Of a stretch of DNA of 64,000 bases, positions 22,348-32,178 are shown piece by piece. The stretch is from Seminavis robusta (lineage: Eukaryota; Bacillariophyta; Bacillariophyceae; Naviculales; Naviculaceae). A program made the translations under genes and the position numbers. Every line of letters starts with the position of its first letter. Within the stretch, counting starts at the first letter, position 1. The stretch spans positions 62,001 to 126,000 of the forward strand of contig CAICTM010000045.1 of NCBI GenBank assembly GCA_903772945.1, in the 5' to 3' direction. Under the pieces are notes generated by a model, which did not search any database, was not told the DNA's origin, and saw only the letters and a program-made list of their open reading frames with translations.

Positions 22348-23094
22348 GTTGAAAGCAGCAGTTCCAAGACTATGTATTGATGGACAATGGATGGGATTTG
22401 GGCATGAACCCCCAGGGTGGCTGCTACGGCTGCTGGTGTTCTGGTTGTGGAGGGGCTGGGTTCTCATCATGGGGCATCTGCACGGACATAAAAGGGGAGC
22501 TGCAAGGACGGAAATCACAACAAATAGTTCAAAGGCCCTCAGCTTGCTAGCTGGTAGTTGAGGGCAATGGCTGACAGAATTACCCCAAGCAGTTTGGCCA
22601 ATAGAGTCAACCTGACAATACTTTGAGATAGGGAATGCTTAATTTAAACGTGCCCGTCGCAGTGGTGATAGCCACTTGTCCATTTGATGGCCATGAGAGC
22701 AACGAATGGCTGGCAAAGTATGTTTTGGGGAGAAAAAGTGAAGCTTCTACTTTAACATAAGATAATGCCTTCTACATGGATGCAACCACTACAACCAGCA
22801 CATGGCTGCGACAAGCAAAGAATGTAGATAACTTTATATATTTAGCTTGGTTGTGTAGGTGCTATATTGGTTGAGTTCATCCTGTACTCTTCCTTTAGCT
22901 CTTTCCTCATTACAAGAAGATCTTCATGGTAGAAAGCTACCACAGCTCTGCAGGTTGCGCAAACTGCAAAAATTTCAGTGGTGGTTCAAGGAGTAGCAGG
23001 CATGTGAGGCAATACAGTGTACTAGTGCACTAGCTAGCTAGCACGCCATGTGCGGTAGTCCACTGTTGCATGCTCTCGAGCTACGCAGGTAAAA
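22348..23094. other. intergenic, no gene recognised
   Basis: No supported gene. CTAGCTAGCTAG occurs at 23030-23042. Confidence 0.5.
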
Positions 23095-23495
23095 TGATTT
23101 TTCTAAACGATTTAAAGGATGTTTTACTTATGGGACGACCTTGGGGGCGATCACAACTGTCCCCGAGATTTAAAGGACAGTTTTTTGACATAGGGGACAT
23201 GGAGGGACGTTTTCAAATCGTCACCTATTTAAGACGGTAGTTTCTGTAGCGAATTAGGGGTCAGCCTTTATATAAGGGACGATTATGGACACTAGGGATA
23301 GAGTAGAGACGATTTAAGGGACGATTCTGAATCGTCCCTTCATATCGCCCCTTATATTGCAATAATCGTCCTTTAGGAGAATCGTCCTTTAAATCGTCCC
23401 TTGAGGTTAAATCATCTCATAATTGAAGAGACGATTTAAGGGATGATTGAGATTTAGGGGTTGAATTAAGGGACGGTTTCAGACACTGTTGATCC
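23095..23495. repeat. dense cluster of GGGACGATT / AATCGTCCC words, fold-back centre
   Basis: About 400 bp in which the word GGGACGATT(T), its variants and its reverse complement recur at least a dozen times in A/T-rich context. At about 23316-23340 two 11-bp arms (AAGGGACGATT and AATCGTCCCTT) face each other across three bases. Such word clusters in both orientations are typical of subterminal regions of hAT-, CACTA- or Mutator-type DNA transposons and fold-back MITEs. No transposase is linked to it here. Confidence 0.65.
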
Positions 23496-23502
23496 AACTT
23501 AG

Positions 23503-24477
23503 TCGCAGAGCCCTAACCTCCAGAGCAGGAAATGTGTTTTGCTTTCGCTTGTTGGGTTGCTTGTTGTGATTATTATCACCATCGGTGCTGTCTGTGGAAG
23601 TGGTGTGTGCAATGGAGGCAGCAATGAGCCATTGGTGCCTACAATGGCTCCAACCTCACAGAAGTATTTTGAATATCAAATGGTAATTTTGGATTTCTTT
23701 GGAGAGGACTATTTTGATGGAATGGATGCTGAATCTTCCCAGTACCTGGCCTTGGATTGGATCAAAAATGATCCAATATCACAAGAGGATGATCATTTCA
23801 TTCAAAGATTTGTTTTGGCAGTCTTTTACTTCCACACATCGCAGCAATCGCGGTGGCATCGATGTGCCCAAAAAGATGGAACCTGCCACACAATGGATGG
23901 AGATTTCATTGGTGTTGGTTGGATGGAAGCGAGCAATGAATGCATTTGGGGTGGAATAGAATGTGATGATATAAGTGGTCTTGTGACGGAGCTGAGAATG
24001 ATTCACAATGACTTGAATGGAGAGCTGCCAACAGAGCTGGCTGTTCTCTCCAAGTTGACCAGTCTCAATTTGATGGACAACAAGCTCACAGGGCCCTTAC
24101 CATCAGAACTCTTCACTCTTGCTTCATTGGAGGAACTGAACTTGAGTGGCAATTCTTTGTCAGGAGAGATTCGGACTGAAATTGGACTCCTTACAAGTCT
24201 GTCCCAGATGGATCTGTCAAGCAATCAGTTCTTAGGAAGATTGCCTGAAGAATTGTCAGCCTTGACAGGGTTGTACCAGTTTGACATCCATGGAAATGCC
24301 CTATATGGCCGGATTCCTCAAGCCATATGTGACAGTGCCAACAGCCACAATCAGACTGAAGAAATAATAGTCAAGGCAGACTGTTTCGAAGAAGCACAAA
24401 GTCGTGATCAAGTGGACTGCCCAAAAAGCGGCTGCACAGAATGCTGCTTTCAAGGGGAGTGCATCCCTGGTGAATGA
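23503..24477 (+). CDS. LRR membrane/secreted protein, 5' end missing
   Basis: The frame is open from 23503 (just after a TAG) to 24477 but has no ATG before the membrane segment. It begins in the hydrophobic anchor (LVGLLVVIIITIGAVCG) about residue 14, then GSGVCNGGSNEP. A conserved juxtamembrane domain follows (LDWIKNDP, FVLAVFYFHTSQQSRW, then C...C, then CIWGGIECDD). Next come about five plant-type LRRs (LTSLNLMDNKLTGPLPSEL, LEELNLSGNSLSGEI) and a Cys-rich end (CPKSGCTECCFQGECIPGE). The gene at 53849 has the same layout plus ~90 residues before the anchor. Here that N-terminal cytosolic part is absent, and the word-repeat cluster lies immediately upstream. It is either a truncated copy or has an unseen 5' exon. 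LRR receptors of this type are expanded in pennate diatoms; the ligand is unknown. Confidence 0.65.
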   Translation, partial: SQSPNLQSRKCVLLSLVGLLVVIIITIGAVCGSGVCNGGSNEPLVPTMAPTSQKYFEYQMVILDFFGEDYFDGMDAESSQYLALDWIKNDPISQEDDHFIQRFVLAVFYFHTSQQSRWHRCAQKDGTCHTMDGDFIGVGWMEASNECIWGGIECDDISGLVTELRMIHNDLNGELPTELAVLSKLTSLNLMDNKLTGPLPSELFTLASLEELNLSGNSLSGEIRTEIGLLTSLSQMDLSSNQFLGRLPEELSALTGLYQFDIHGNALYGRIPQAICDSANSHNQTEEIIVKADCFEEAQSRDQVDCPKSGCTECCFQGECIPGE

Positions 24478-25311
24478 GTGACCCATGAAAACGTTACTAG
24501 GGGCTTCAAAGAAGCTAGCTTTTTGGGTGCATATCTGTTAGCTGGAGCATGTAACGTGTATTTACTTCACAGTCCGTGTGGCATCAATTATTCCCTTGCA
24601 AAACAAATAGAAGCATGCCACAATATCGACTACTTATGCAGGCCATGGGTCCCATGAATCGAGCCGAGGAGGTTGTGGACTTGGGCCTGCCACTTTTGAA
24701 ACAATTGGGTTTCCTTGAGGGAATGCCAAAGCGCCCCGGTGCTCGTCGTTTGCGATAGGACTGATCAAACTCGAAGACAGATGAGTAAGCCCTCACCAGG
24801 ACTGATCAAACTCGAAGACAGATGAGTAAGCCCTCACCAGGATCCTTGGCAAAACTACCCAAGATGACAGACCCAAGGCGCTTGACGCTATTGGTTTGAT
24901 TGACTAGACAATATTATATTCCTTTGTTGTTAGCTCCAATTTGTTTGCTTACTTGTGTCTCAAGGGTGTCCGCTGGGCATTCAAGTGGGGTAGCTGCCAA
25001 CACAGTGCTGCCTTTTTGCTTGTTATGCCCTCGTGGTTGGATCAGTCCTTGGTGACTTTGATAATGGTTTGATTGTGGGTGAATGTGCTGTTGCAAGCGC
25101 AAATGAACCTGATGCGAGGGAAATGCTCCCAAAAACCATCTTTGCTGCGTTTGAGCACAGCCCAACCATCAGTCTAGAACTCTGCACGGCGAGGCTTCTG
25201 CAGTCAAGTGGTACTGGTGCTACTACAGGACGCAGTAGCCTTAGAATACATGTAGTTGGTTGATCTCCTCCTTATTATTGCGCTGACTTGGGGCTGTACT
25301 GTACTAGTAGC
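24478..25311. repeat. intergenic with a 41-bp perfect tandem duplication
   Basis: The unit starting AGGACTGATCAAACTCGAAG occurs at 24757-24797 and again at 24798-24838, identical. Just before it, + 24615-24758 is open (MPQYRLLMQAMGPMNRAEE...) and may be a tail of a lost gene, but this is not supported further. Confidence 0.75.
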
Positions 25312-26553
25312 CTAGTCCGTCGTCGCACCATTGCCGGCAACCCGGAAACGTGCCAACGACGGATTGTACCACGATCCCAGATAGACATAGTCTCCAAATC
25401 GTTCTCCTTCGGATATCCACGGAAAGACCACGGAATCATCCTTGTAGACGGCAATCAATTTGCCGGTTTCGTCGTAGACGGCCAATGCCGACAGTTTGGG
25501 AATCAAATTGACCAGTATCCGGTAGGGTACCACTGCCACAACAATGGCTTTGAGCCACGGCTTTTCCGATGCCAATTTGAGCAATGAAAAGGGTTGTGCA
25601 AATTTGGATCCCAGTCCGGCCCAGTAGCACTTGCGCCCTTGTTCGCCTTGGGTGGGCAAATGATTCATGGCATCGATATTGTCACCGGTACCGGGTAGGA
25701 CGGACACAAAATCGGTGAATTGCTGCTTGGCGAGTGAAAATTGTTTGATTTGAACGCCACAGACAATGAGCAAGTCGAGTCCATTGTGACTCAGCGTGAT
25801 TCCATTGGGCATGTACAAATTATCGGCCACCACTGATACTGTGGCGTCGTGTTTGGAGTACCGCAACAATCGTCCATTGGATCGTCCATCAAAAGCGGCA
25901 AAAAAGATGCGTCGTCGTTCAAACGTTTGCGTGGTTTCCGTCATGTAAATGGATCCATCGGGTGCTTGGACGAGAGCATTCAACAGTCGAAGTTGGTAAT
26001 TGGGGGCGTCCGTCTTGGCACGAGTGGCCAATGTGACAATTTCTGGGGCATCGCCGTAAATTCCCGTAATCATGAGCAACCCCTTGTAGGCGTCAGCCAC
26101 CAGCAGGACGTCTTCTTTCGATTCGCTGGATGGATCGACGGTGGATCGTTTGACCACTTTGAGTCCCAAAGGACGTCCACACTGGGATTCCGTTTGACTT
26201 TCGTCCGAAGGAGAAAAGCCACACTTAGCACCATCCGTAGTTCCGGTTCGAACGAGAAATGTCCATTGGGCTTCCTGCTGTTGTCCTTTGGCATGCGACA
26301 GACGCGCAATTCGTCCGTCTCCCAGCGCGACAAACATAAATCCACTCGCCGAAACGAGAGATTCGGGACCCACCAATTCGCCTTCTCCCACAATTTCCAA
26401 TTGTCCCGTAATGTTGCGAATTTCTGCCGTGGGAAACGCGGGAAGGGCCGGCAATGGAGTGGAAACAGGAGAGACTCCCGTAGCGGCGAGCCGATATTGG
26501 ATAAACAATGGCAGGCATAAGGTTGCCAGCAGGGATATTTTGAAGAACGACAT
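25312..26553 (-). CDS. strictosidine-synthase-like / APMAP-type six-bladed propeller protein
   Basis: 413 aa from the ATG at 26553; the frame extends to 26592 without another ATG. Residues 1-25 form a signal or anchor segment (FFKISLLATLCLPLFIQY). The body has the pattern of the SSL/APMAP family: GPESLVSASGFMFVALGDGR, CGRPLGLKV, VADAYKGLL, LNALVQAPDGSIYMTE, GRLLRYS, NGITLSHNGLDLLIV, GTGDNIDAM and a late WYNPSLARFRV. Relatives are ER-associated esterase/arylesterase-like proteins; true strictosidine synthase activity is not expected in algae. It is intact and of typical family length. Confidence 0.8.
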   Translation of the reverse strand: MSFFKISLLATLCLPLFIQYRLAATGVSPVSTPLPALPAFPTAEIRNITGQLEIVGEGELVGPESLVSASGFMFVALGDGRIARLSHAKGQQQEAQWTFLVRTGTTDGAKCGFSPSDESQTESQCGRPLGLKVVKRSTVDPSSESKEDVLLVADAYKGLLMITGIYGDAPEIVTLATRAKTDAPNYQLRLLNALVQAPDGSIYMTETTQTFERRRIFFAAFDGRSNGRLLRYSKHDATVSVVADNLYMPNGITLSHNGLDLLIVCGVQIKQFSLAKQQFTDFVSVLPGTGDNIDAMNHLPTQGEQGRKCYWAGLGSKFAQPFSLLKLASEKPWLKAIVVAVVPYRILVNLIPKLSALAVYDETGKLIAVYKDDSVVFPWISEGERFGDYVYLGSWYNPSLARFRVAGNGATTD

Positions 26554-27304
26554 TTTAATTGAGGGGTAGCTTTGGTATTTCTGAGCCCTCAAGAGTTGAG
26601 CTTTTGATGTAATTGTGATATTTTAACGACAGTGCAATAACGCAACCTGAACAAGAGATTCTATGCAGCATCATGCATCAAGTTGACTTGTTGGCTTGGT
26701 CACCATGAATCATGCATCATGCATCATGCATCATCAAGTGTGTGAGTTGGCAGAAAGGATACCGGTAGGATGAATTGTGAGAAAAAGGTATCTTGACATT
26801 GAAACGTGTCTGCCACGTCATTGCGGGAGACCCACCACAAAGATCCACATGGACCTTGCTTCCAAGAAAGCTCAAGTTTTTGAAACAAGCACCGTACCGT
26901 CAGCATACTGGTAGATGCAAAAGGATCTTGATGAAACTTCCCGTGCGGTGCTACAACTCATTTGTTCTATTAAAGAGTGGTTACAGTACTATGGCTCAGA
27001 GGGGACTGTGGTGAGGAGGGGGCGCAGAATGCACAAACGCGAGCTGTGCAATCGATCGAGTGAGCAGAGCAGCAGCAAAACCAAAGAGGGGAGACAAGTG
27101 GAGGGCAGGGAGGACTATGCATTTACTAGAGTGTTGCGTTGCCACTTGTGCGTAGCCAGGGTCCATTGCTTACAACAGACAGAACCCGCAAACACATGTA
27201 AATGTTACAGTTGCTTGGGCAACTGGCCGTGTAGGTACATACAAAGGTTTCCCGCCTCACTGTCGCCCTTGGCATCGGCTCCGCTGTAGAAGATGTTCCA
27301 GGCG
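26554..27304. other. intergenic, no gene recognised
   Basis: Contains a short TCATGCA repeat near 26700-26735. Frames on the + strand at 26793-27289 show no domain. Confidence 0.5.
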
Positions 27305-28753
27305 CTACGAGAGAGGCAAATCCACAATCAACGGCGACCCACCACCGGACGGATCGATCATGAGCAGGCTTTCTTGGCATCCATTGAGTAATAAAGTAGC
27401 AGAAGAGAGATCTTCATTCAGCGCTTGCGCAACGCCATAATGACCATGGTTGTGCCCAAAGACGTGCAATAATGGATGATGCCGACCATGTCGGTGGACC
27501 TGTTGGGTTAACAGTTTGCACGCTTTTGATTCGTCGTCAGAACCAAAGCCCAACGGAGGAACATGCGTGAGCAATACATCCACATTTTCAGGGATTCGAC
27601 TCCAGAGTTTCTCGCGCTCCTTTTCACTGAGTTCGAATCCGTTGGATAGATATCGCTTTCCCATGCACTCGGCTCGACAGATGCAAGTTGGGGTGCCGTA
27701 AATGGTCAAGCCACGGTAGGTGGTCGTGCTGTTTTGGAGGTAGGATACATTGTCATGTTGCTCCAGAAATGATTGCAGAATACGTTGGGCATGCTGATGG
27801 GCGTCTCGATTGCGGTTTATGTAGCGCGGATCCAACTTATCCATATCCAAATACACATCATGATTTCCTGCAATAAATACCACTTTAGCGAACCGTGGGC
27901 AAATTTCGTTGTGCAACCAGTCCAAAAAGTCTGCAAAGTGTTCCACCAGATTCGTGTGTGGGTTCTTGTAGTTGCAAATATCTCCAGAATGGAGAAACAT
28001 ATCGCCTGGTGGAATCTTGAGAAGACGATGCTGATTGTGGGTATCTGAAACATGAATGACACGGATGCTACTATTGGTTTCATGTGGATGTCTTGTCGAC
28101 GACTGCGAAGTGACGACAAGCCGTGCCACTTTTTGATGCAATGCCACAGTCCAGTTGTGGCTTTGTTGAAAACGATGCGTCTTCCATCCCCGTGCAACAT
28201 CTAGAAGTTGCTTCTCTCGTTGTCGACGGTTGTCGACTACCTCGTTCGAAACAGTCGGTTTGTTGGGAGCGACAGTCAGCAAAGCATCTTGTGTTGATAA
28301 TGTTGGTAGCGCTACTGCATCAGTAATATTGAACAGACCGCGCATCGAGGATTCCAACTCTTCTTTACTGCACACGACGGCATCCGCACCGACGTGGATG
28401 CAAAGTCGAAAGGAGTCTCGAGATTGACAAGCCGTGCGAGAAAAGACAATCCGGTACATCAACGGCGATCTTCGCATGGCCAACAGAAAGAGTGGACTAG
28501 TTAGATTCCCCGTTTGAATATTATCACGTTGAATCACTTGATCCTCCGGTGTTGTTCCTAGAGCCACAACCAACATGTGGTAGCTGTGTTTCTCCAGCGC
28601 TTGAACAGCTGCAGCAACAGTGCGAACGTGGTGAACCCTCTCCACCAAGGAGCATTCAGATATAAGCGACGCTTTGTCCTCGGAGGCTAAACAGAGTACA
28701 GACAATTTCCATTGGGAGACTGGTGCTGATGCTGGTGCTGATGAATTGGCCAT
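27305..28753 (-). CDS. metallophosphoesterase with N-terminal receiver-like domain
   Basis: 482 aa from the ATG at 28753 (MANSSAPASA); upstream codons are open but contain no ATG. Residues ~230-480 are a calcineurin-like phosphoesterase of the MPPED1/2 (239AB) type, with HVSDTHN (D237, H239), LHSGDIC (D258), IAGNHD (296-299), LLTHVPP (H397) and HVFGHNHGH (433-438). These supply the di-metal ligands, so activity on phosphodiesters or nucleotides is plausible. Residues ~16-145 read like a response-regulator receiver fold: VLCLASED, VHHVRTVAAAVQALE, YHMLVVALG, then RIVFSRT and GADAVVCSKEEL. However, the phospho-acceptor Asp position reads VVALG, so it would be a pseudo-receiver. The gene is single-exon and intact. 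Confidence 0.8.
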   Translation of the reverse strand: MANSSAPASAPVSQWKLSVLCLASEDKASLISECSLVERVHHVRTVAAAVQALEKHSYHMLVVALGTTPEDQVIQRDNIQTGNLTSPLFLLAMRRSPLMYRIVFSRTACQSRDSFRLCIHVGADAVVCSKEELESSMRGLFNITDAVALPTLSTQDALLTVAPNKPTVSNEVVDNRRQREKQLLDVARGWKTHRFQQSHNWTVALHQKVARLVVTSQSSTRHPHETNSSIRVIHVSDTHNQHRLLKIPPGDMFLHSGDICNYKNPHTNLVEHFADFLDWLHNEICPRFAKVVFIAGNHDVYLDMDKLDPRYINRNRDAHQHAQRILQSFLEQHDNVSYLQNSTTTYRGLTIYGTPTCICRAECMGKRYLSNGFELSEKEREKLWSRIPENVDVLLTHVPPLGFGSDDESKACKLLTQQVHRHGRHHPLLHVFGHNHGHYGVAQALNEDLSSATLLLNGCQESLLMIDPSGGGSPLIVDLPLS

Positions 28754-29250
28754 GGTCAAGTGTTCCGAGGTCAAGTTGTCTTTTCTTGAAATAATGTGAA
28801 ATGGAAGTCTGCCATTGGAATGGAAACCGGTATGCAAGTCTGGGCCAAACGTTCCGAAGACAGTGCTCCTGAATGGCAGCGGTATCCAAGAAGATCGCTG
28901 GCTTTGCTTCAATTGAATCTTTAATTAAAATGTGAGAGGACTGAGCTCTTCTGGCTCACCGAACATTCAAATCTACCGTTGCACACAAACGGCGCGTAAA
29001 TACAGCTCATTCGGTACGAGAGGCTCCCGTAGGCCGGGCCAGCACGATTAAATGGCGCTCCTCGTAACTTCCCGCCAAAGCATTGTCAATGCTACCCACG
29101 CCAGAGATCCATCTTCGTTCACACACACATGCATGCCATTCATCAGTGATGATGTCTACGGTAGCTTGCCTCCAACAACTCCTCCCATTTATTTGAATCC
29201 AATCCAAAAGATCCGTGTCCAGTCTGACTACTACTATTATTAAAAAGACA
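28754..29250. other. divergent intergenic region between 28753 (-) and 29251 (+)
   Basis: About 500 bp shared upstream region of two divergently transcribed intact genes. No specific promoter element can be named with confidence. Confidence 0.5.
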
Positions 29251-30723
29251 ATGACAATGATGATGTTGCGTTCCGCTTCGCTTCTTTTGATCCTCCTTCC
29301 GTCTCTGACGACCGCCTTTGGTCCTCCATGGTGGGCCAACGAAACCGTGACAACCTATGCGAACTGGCCTTCGGAAGTGGTTTCCATTTTGGAGGAAGAA
29401 AAGCAGACGTATCAATCGGATTCCTTTCCCGGCCTTCCCACTGTGCGTGTCTTTCAAGCCTTTCCGGAGTACGAGCCTCGTGTCTGGCCGCTAATGAAGG
29501 GCATTAGCTGGCGTATGAATCCCCTTTTGTGGCCTCATGTGCACTACTACATGGAAGGCGGACTCGAGTATGGCTGTCGTACTCTCCAAGATAAGAAACA
29601 AGTTCCCGTCGACAGCGCCCATTGTCATCGTCATTGCATCCACGGTGGTCGCTACTGTGTCCCTCAGAAGTTTGAAGTCGATACCAATGGACCGCAAGGA
29701 AAAGATGCCCTCAAGGAAATGTCGCGTCGTCTCTGTTTGGATTCCATCTTTCACGCCAAGGACAAGCGCTTTATCGCCTACCTAGAAGGATTTGATCACG
29801 AAAACTGCTTTCAAGCAGATCACATTCGCAACTGCTCTCTCAATGTCATGAACTCGGTCGGCGCCGAATGGTCCAAGATTGAAGCGTGTGTCGATGAATC
29901 CAACTGGAGTGCGGATATCGAAAACCCCATTCTGGAGCGCAACCTCAAACATGTTCACAAACCCCACAATTTTACCATTGCCGATATGCCCATGATTACC
30001 ATTGATGCCAAACCCGTTCCAGGCAATGCCGATGGCATGTTGGATACCAACACTATCTTTCATACGTACTGCCAGGCATTTCCCGAACATTACGAGCGTC
30101 CGTTTGCTTGTGATGCCTGCGAGGGATGCCAAGATACCCGCACGTGTCTCTGGACACTAGAGTGCGATGGAGAACCCTTTGATATGGCTATCTTCTTGGA
30201 CGATGGCAAGACGGATCCAGTGGATTTGCCACATGCCACGGTTACCCCCGAGATTCATACCAAGCCCGCCACGGATGCTCCCAAAAAGACACAACCTCCC
30301 AAACAAAAAGATGACGCCACCCCAGAAGATCATTCGTATGCCAATGCAGCCAACAGTGACACCACCGCCACCAACCAGGACGCCGTGCAACACGAGGCTG
30401 CCTCGTGGGTCGTCTTTGTCTGCTTGTTCTTTTTGGCCGCATTGACATGTCCGGTTGCATATTACATTTACCGCGAACGCCGCACCAAGGCACTCATGGA
30501 AGAAATCAAGGCGGGCAAGTACGCGAGCGAATTCCGCGACCAATCTGGTTACAAGGACAAGGAGTTGGGAGGACGACAAAAGGATGAAGAGGAAGCTTAT
30601 GTGGACGTTGTGGTGGATTCTGCGACATCCAACGATATTACCGTGGAGGATTTGATGGATGACGAATCGGAATGGGCGGAAAACAAGCGTGTCAACCCCA
30701 GCGCCTTGCCAGAAATTTCGTAA
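29251..30723 (+). CDS. vacuolar-sorting-receptor-like type I membrane protein
   Basis: 490 aa from the ATG at 29251 (an ATG-rich start; upstream GTG is not used). Residues 1-~23 are a signal peptide (LRSASLLLILLPSLTTAF). The lumenal part matches the thioredoxin-like segment of plant vacuolar sorting receptors in order: HCHRHCIHGGRYCVP, GKDALKEMSRRLCL, then paired Cys (ENCFQADHIRNCSLNVM), KIEACVDESNWSADIENPIL, and late TYCQAFPE. VSRs carry cargo from Golgi/TGN to the vacuole. A Pro/Thr/Asp-rich linker leads to one membrane span (VVFVCLFFLAALTCPVAYYIY) and an acidic cytosolic tail (DEEEAYVDVVVD). The EGF repeats of plant VSRs are absent, and a single Cys-rich CDACEGCQDTRTC stretch stands in their place. 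Intact. Confidence 0.7.
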   Translation: MTMMMLRSASLLLILLPSLTTAFGPPWWANETVTTYANWPSEVVSILEEEKQTYQSDSFPGLPTVRVFQAFPEYEPRVWPLMKGISWRMNPLLWPHVHYYMEGGLEYGCRTLQDKKQVPVDSAHCHRHCIHGGRYCVPQKFEVDTNGPQGKDALKEMSRRLCLDSIFHAKDKRFIAYLEGFDHENCFQADHIRNCSLNVMNSVGAEWSKIEACVDESNWSADIENPILERNLKHVHKPHNFTIADMPMITIDAKPVPGNADGMLDTNTIFHTYCQAFPEHYERPFACDACEGCQDTRTCLWTLECDGEPFDMAIFLDDGKTDPVDLPHATVTPEIHTKPATDAPKKTQPPKQKDDATPEDHSYANAANSDTTATNQDAVQHEAASWVVFVCLFFLAALTCPVAYYIYRERRTKALMEEIKAGKYASEFRDQSGYKDKELGGRQKDEEEAYVDVVVDSATSNDITVEDLMDDESEWAENKRVNPSALPEIS

Positions 30724-30972
30724 AACAGAGCGGCATTGTAGAGGAGGACGAATGGCGGCATTTAAATGGGCCGCCCACGAAAAAGTAGGTAACAATACTA
30801 TATAGATTCATACAGATCACTATCCTTTTGGCTTGCCACAACCGGAGTTGCTATCAGCTTGCTATCTGACTGGCATTGGCTGAGTGAACGAAACTGCACA
30901 ATAATAATTCGATTCAACTGCTGCTACCACGAATGTTCCGTCTTATCTATGCAACGGAAGATGATTCTCTTT

Positions 30973-32178
30973 TCACGACGAAAGTTCACTTACATGATCG
31001 GATTCGTCGGTTGAGCAAGTGGACTCGTCTCCTGAGGGTGCGTCACTGGCGATTTTTGTGGCAGTAGCAAAGGAAAACCCAAGCTGGTCAACAGCAGTGC
31101 CAAATCTTCCATGGATACCTGCCAATCGGGAACTAGGGCCACCTTCAAACTCTGTGGCTTCTGACCCCGGGAGGGGCATGCCACCTTCAAACTCTGTTGC
31201 TTCTAAACCTGGGAGGTACATGCCATACATGGGGGAGACAAAGCCCCTTAGGGTATGCAGTTGAACTGCAGTGACACGAGTTCCATCTGACCAGACAACA
31301 ATCTTGGTAATCCCATCATCTGGGTTGACCTCGAATGTATGTTCCTCCTTTTCCCATTGTCCTCGCACGCTGCAACCATGGAAGGCAACGTCTGTGTTGT
31401 CGCATGCACCAGGGTAGTCATCAAACTCGAGATAGATTCGCTTGATGGTGCATGGATACTTGGCGTCCTTTTGAAAGTTCGTCATCATAGATCCAATTTC
31501 AATGTGCACCTTCTTGACATTGGAGGGATTGCACCCAGAGTCAAACGGCCTACCACCACAACCACCCACTGCGGCGATCTTGTTTATGTTCCATTTCATG
31601 CCTTCTGGGAGGCAGGGGCTTGCCATGATGGCTGCGTGGGGACGTTCATTGACTTTGGCAAAGGAGAAGCCAAGCTTGTCAATGGCAGCACCATATCTGC
31701 CATGAATTCCCACCAATTGTGATCCTTGGGGGCCTTTGAATTCACTTTCCAAAGATTCGGGTCGTGGCAAGCCATACATGGGAGAAACAATCCCTTTTTC
31801 AGTGTAGAACTGAATTGCATTGACCAGGAAACCATCCGACCAGACCACAGTCTTTACGATGCTATCACCATCATTCACATTGAAGAAATATTTCTTGGTG
31901 CCAACGTTCAAGCCAGCTGGGTACCAATGATAGTAGATGGCATCTCCTCGGTTGCTGCAAGTTTTGTGAAATCTCAAAAAGATTCGCTTGACAGTTGATG
32001 TATAGTATTTTCCATTCTGCAACACATATGAGAAGATTGGTCCACACTCAACGTGCACTTGCCAGACACCAGTTGGGTTGCAGCCAGAGTCAAAGGGCCT
32101 TCCTCCATTGCCTCCAACGCCAGGAATCTTTGCGAGCGATAGTTTCGTGGTTGGCTCTTCCTTTTGGTCCATGGCCAT
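30973..32178 (-). CDS. tandem two-domain jacalin-like lectin
   Basis: 401 aa from the ATG at 32178 (MAMDQKEEPTTK), no signal peptide, so probably cytosolic. There are two jacalin-like beta-prism repeats of ~165 residues. Repeat 1 has GGNGGRPFDSGCNPTGVWQV, YTSTVKRIFLRF, IVKTVVWSDGFLVNAIQF and LVGIHGRYGAAIDKLGFSF. Repeat 2 has GGCGGRPFDSGCNPSNVKKV, CTIKRIYLEF, VVWSDGTRVTAVQLHT and LAGIHGRFGTAVDQLGFSF. Jacalin domains bind mannose or galactose. The tail is Ser/Asp/Glu-rich (DESTCSTDESDH). Right after DESDH the DNA reads GTAAGTG, a strong donor. A possible acceptor downstream (TTGTGCAG, ending near 30917) would replace the last residues with ~30 others, so the annotated stop may lie in an intron. 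The gene is flanked by two more jacalin genes. Confidence 0.8.
   Translation of the reverse strand: MAMDQKEEPTTKLSLAKIPGVGGNGGRPFDSGCNPTGVWQVHVECGPIFSYVLQNGKYYTSTVKRIFLRFHKTCSNRGDAIYYHWYPAGLNVGTKKYFFNVNDGDSIVKTVVWSDGFLVNAIQFYTEKGIVSPMYGLPRPESLESEFKGPQGSQLVGIHGRYGAAIDKLGFSFAKVNERPHAAIMASPCLPEGMKWNINKIAAVGGCGGRPFDSGCNPSNVKKVHIEIGSMMTNFQKDAKYPCTIKRIYLEFDDYPGACDNTDVAFHGCSVRGQWEKEEHTFEVNPDDGITKIVVWSDGTRVTAVQLHTLRGFVSPMYGMYLPGLEATEFEGGMPLPGSEATEFEGGPSSRLAGIHGRFGTAVDQLGFSFATATKIASDAPSGDESTCSTDESDHVSELSS

Noticed and set aside
25849-26520. A 223-codon + strand frame
   Set aside because: Antisense shadow of the propeller gene at 25312-26553.
30157-30795. A 212-codon minus-strand frame
   Set aside because: Antisense shadow of the 3' half of the sorting-receptor-like gene at 29251-30723.
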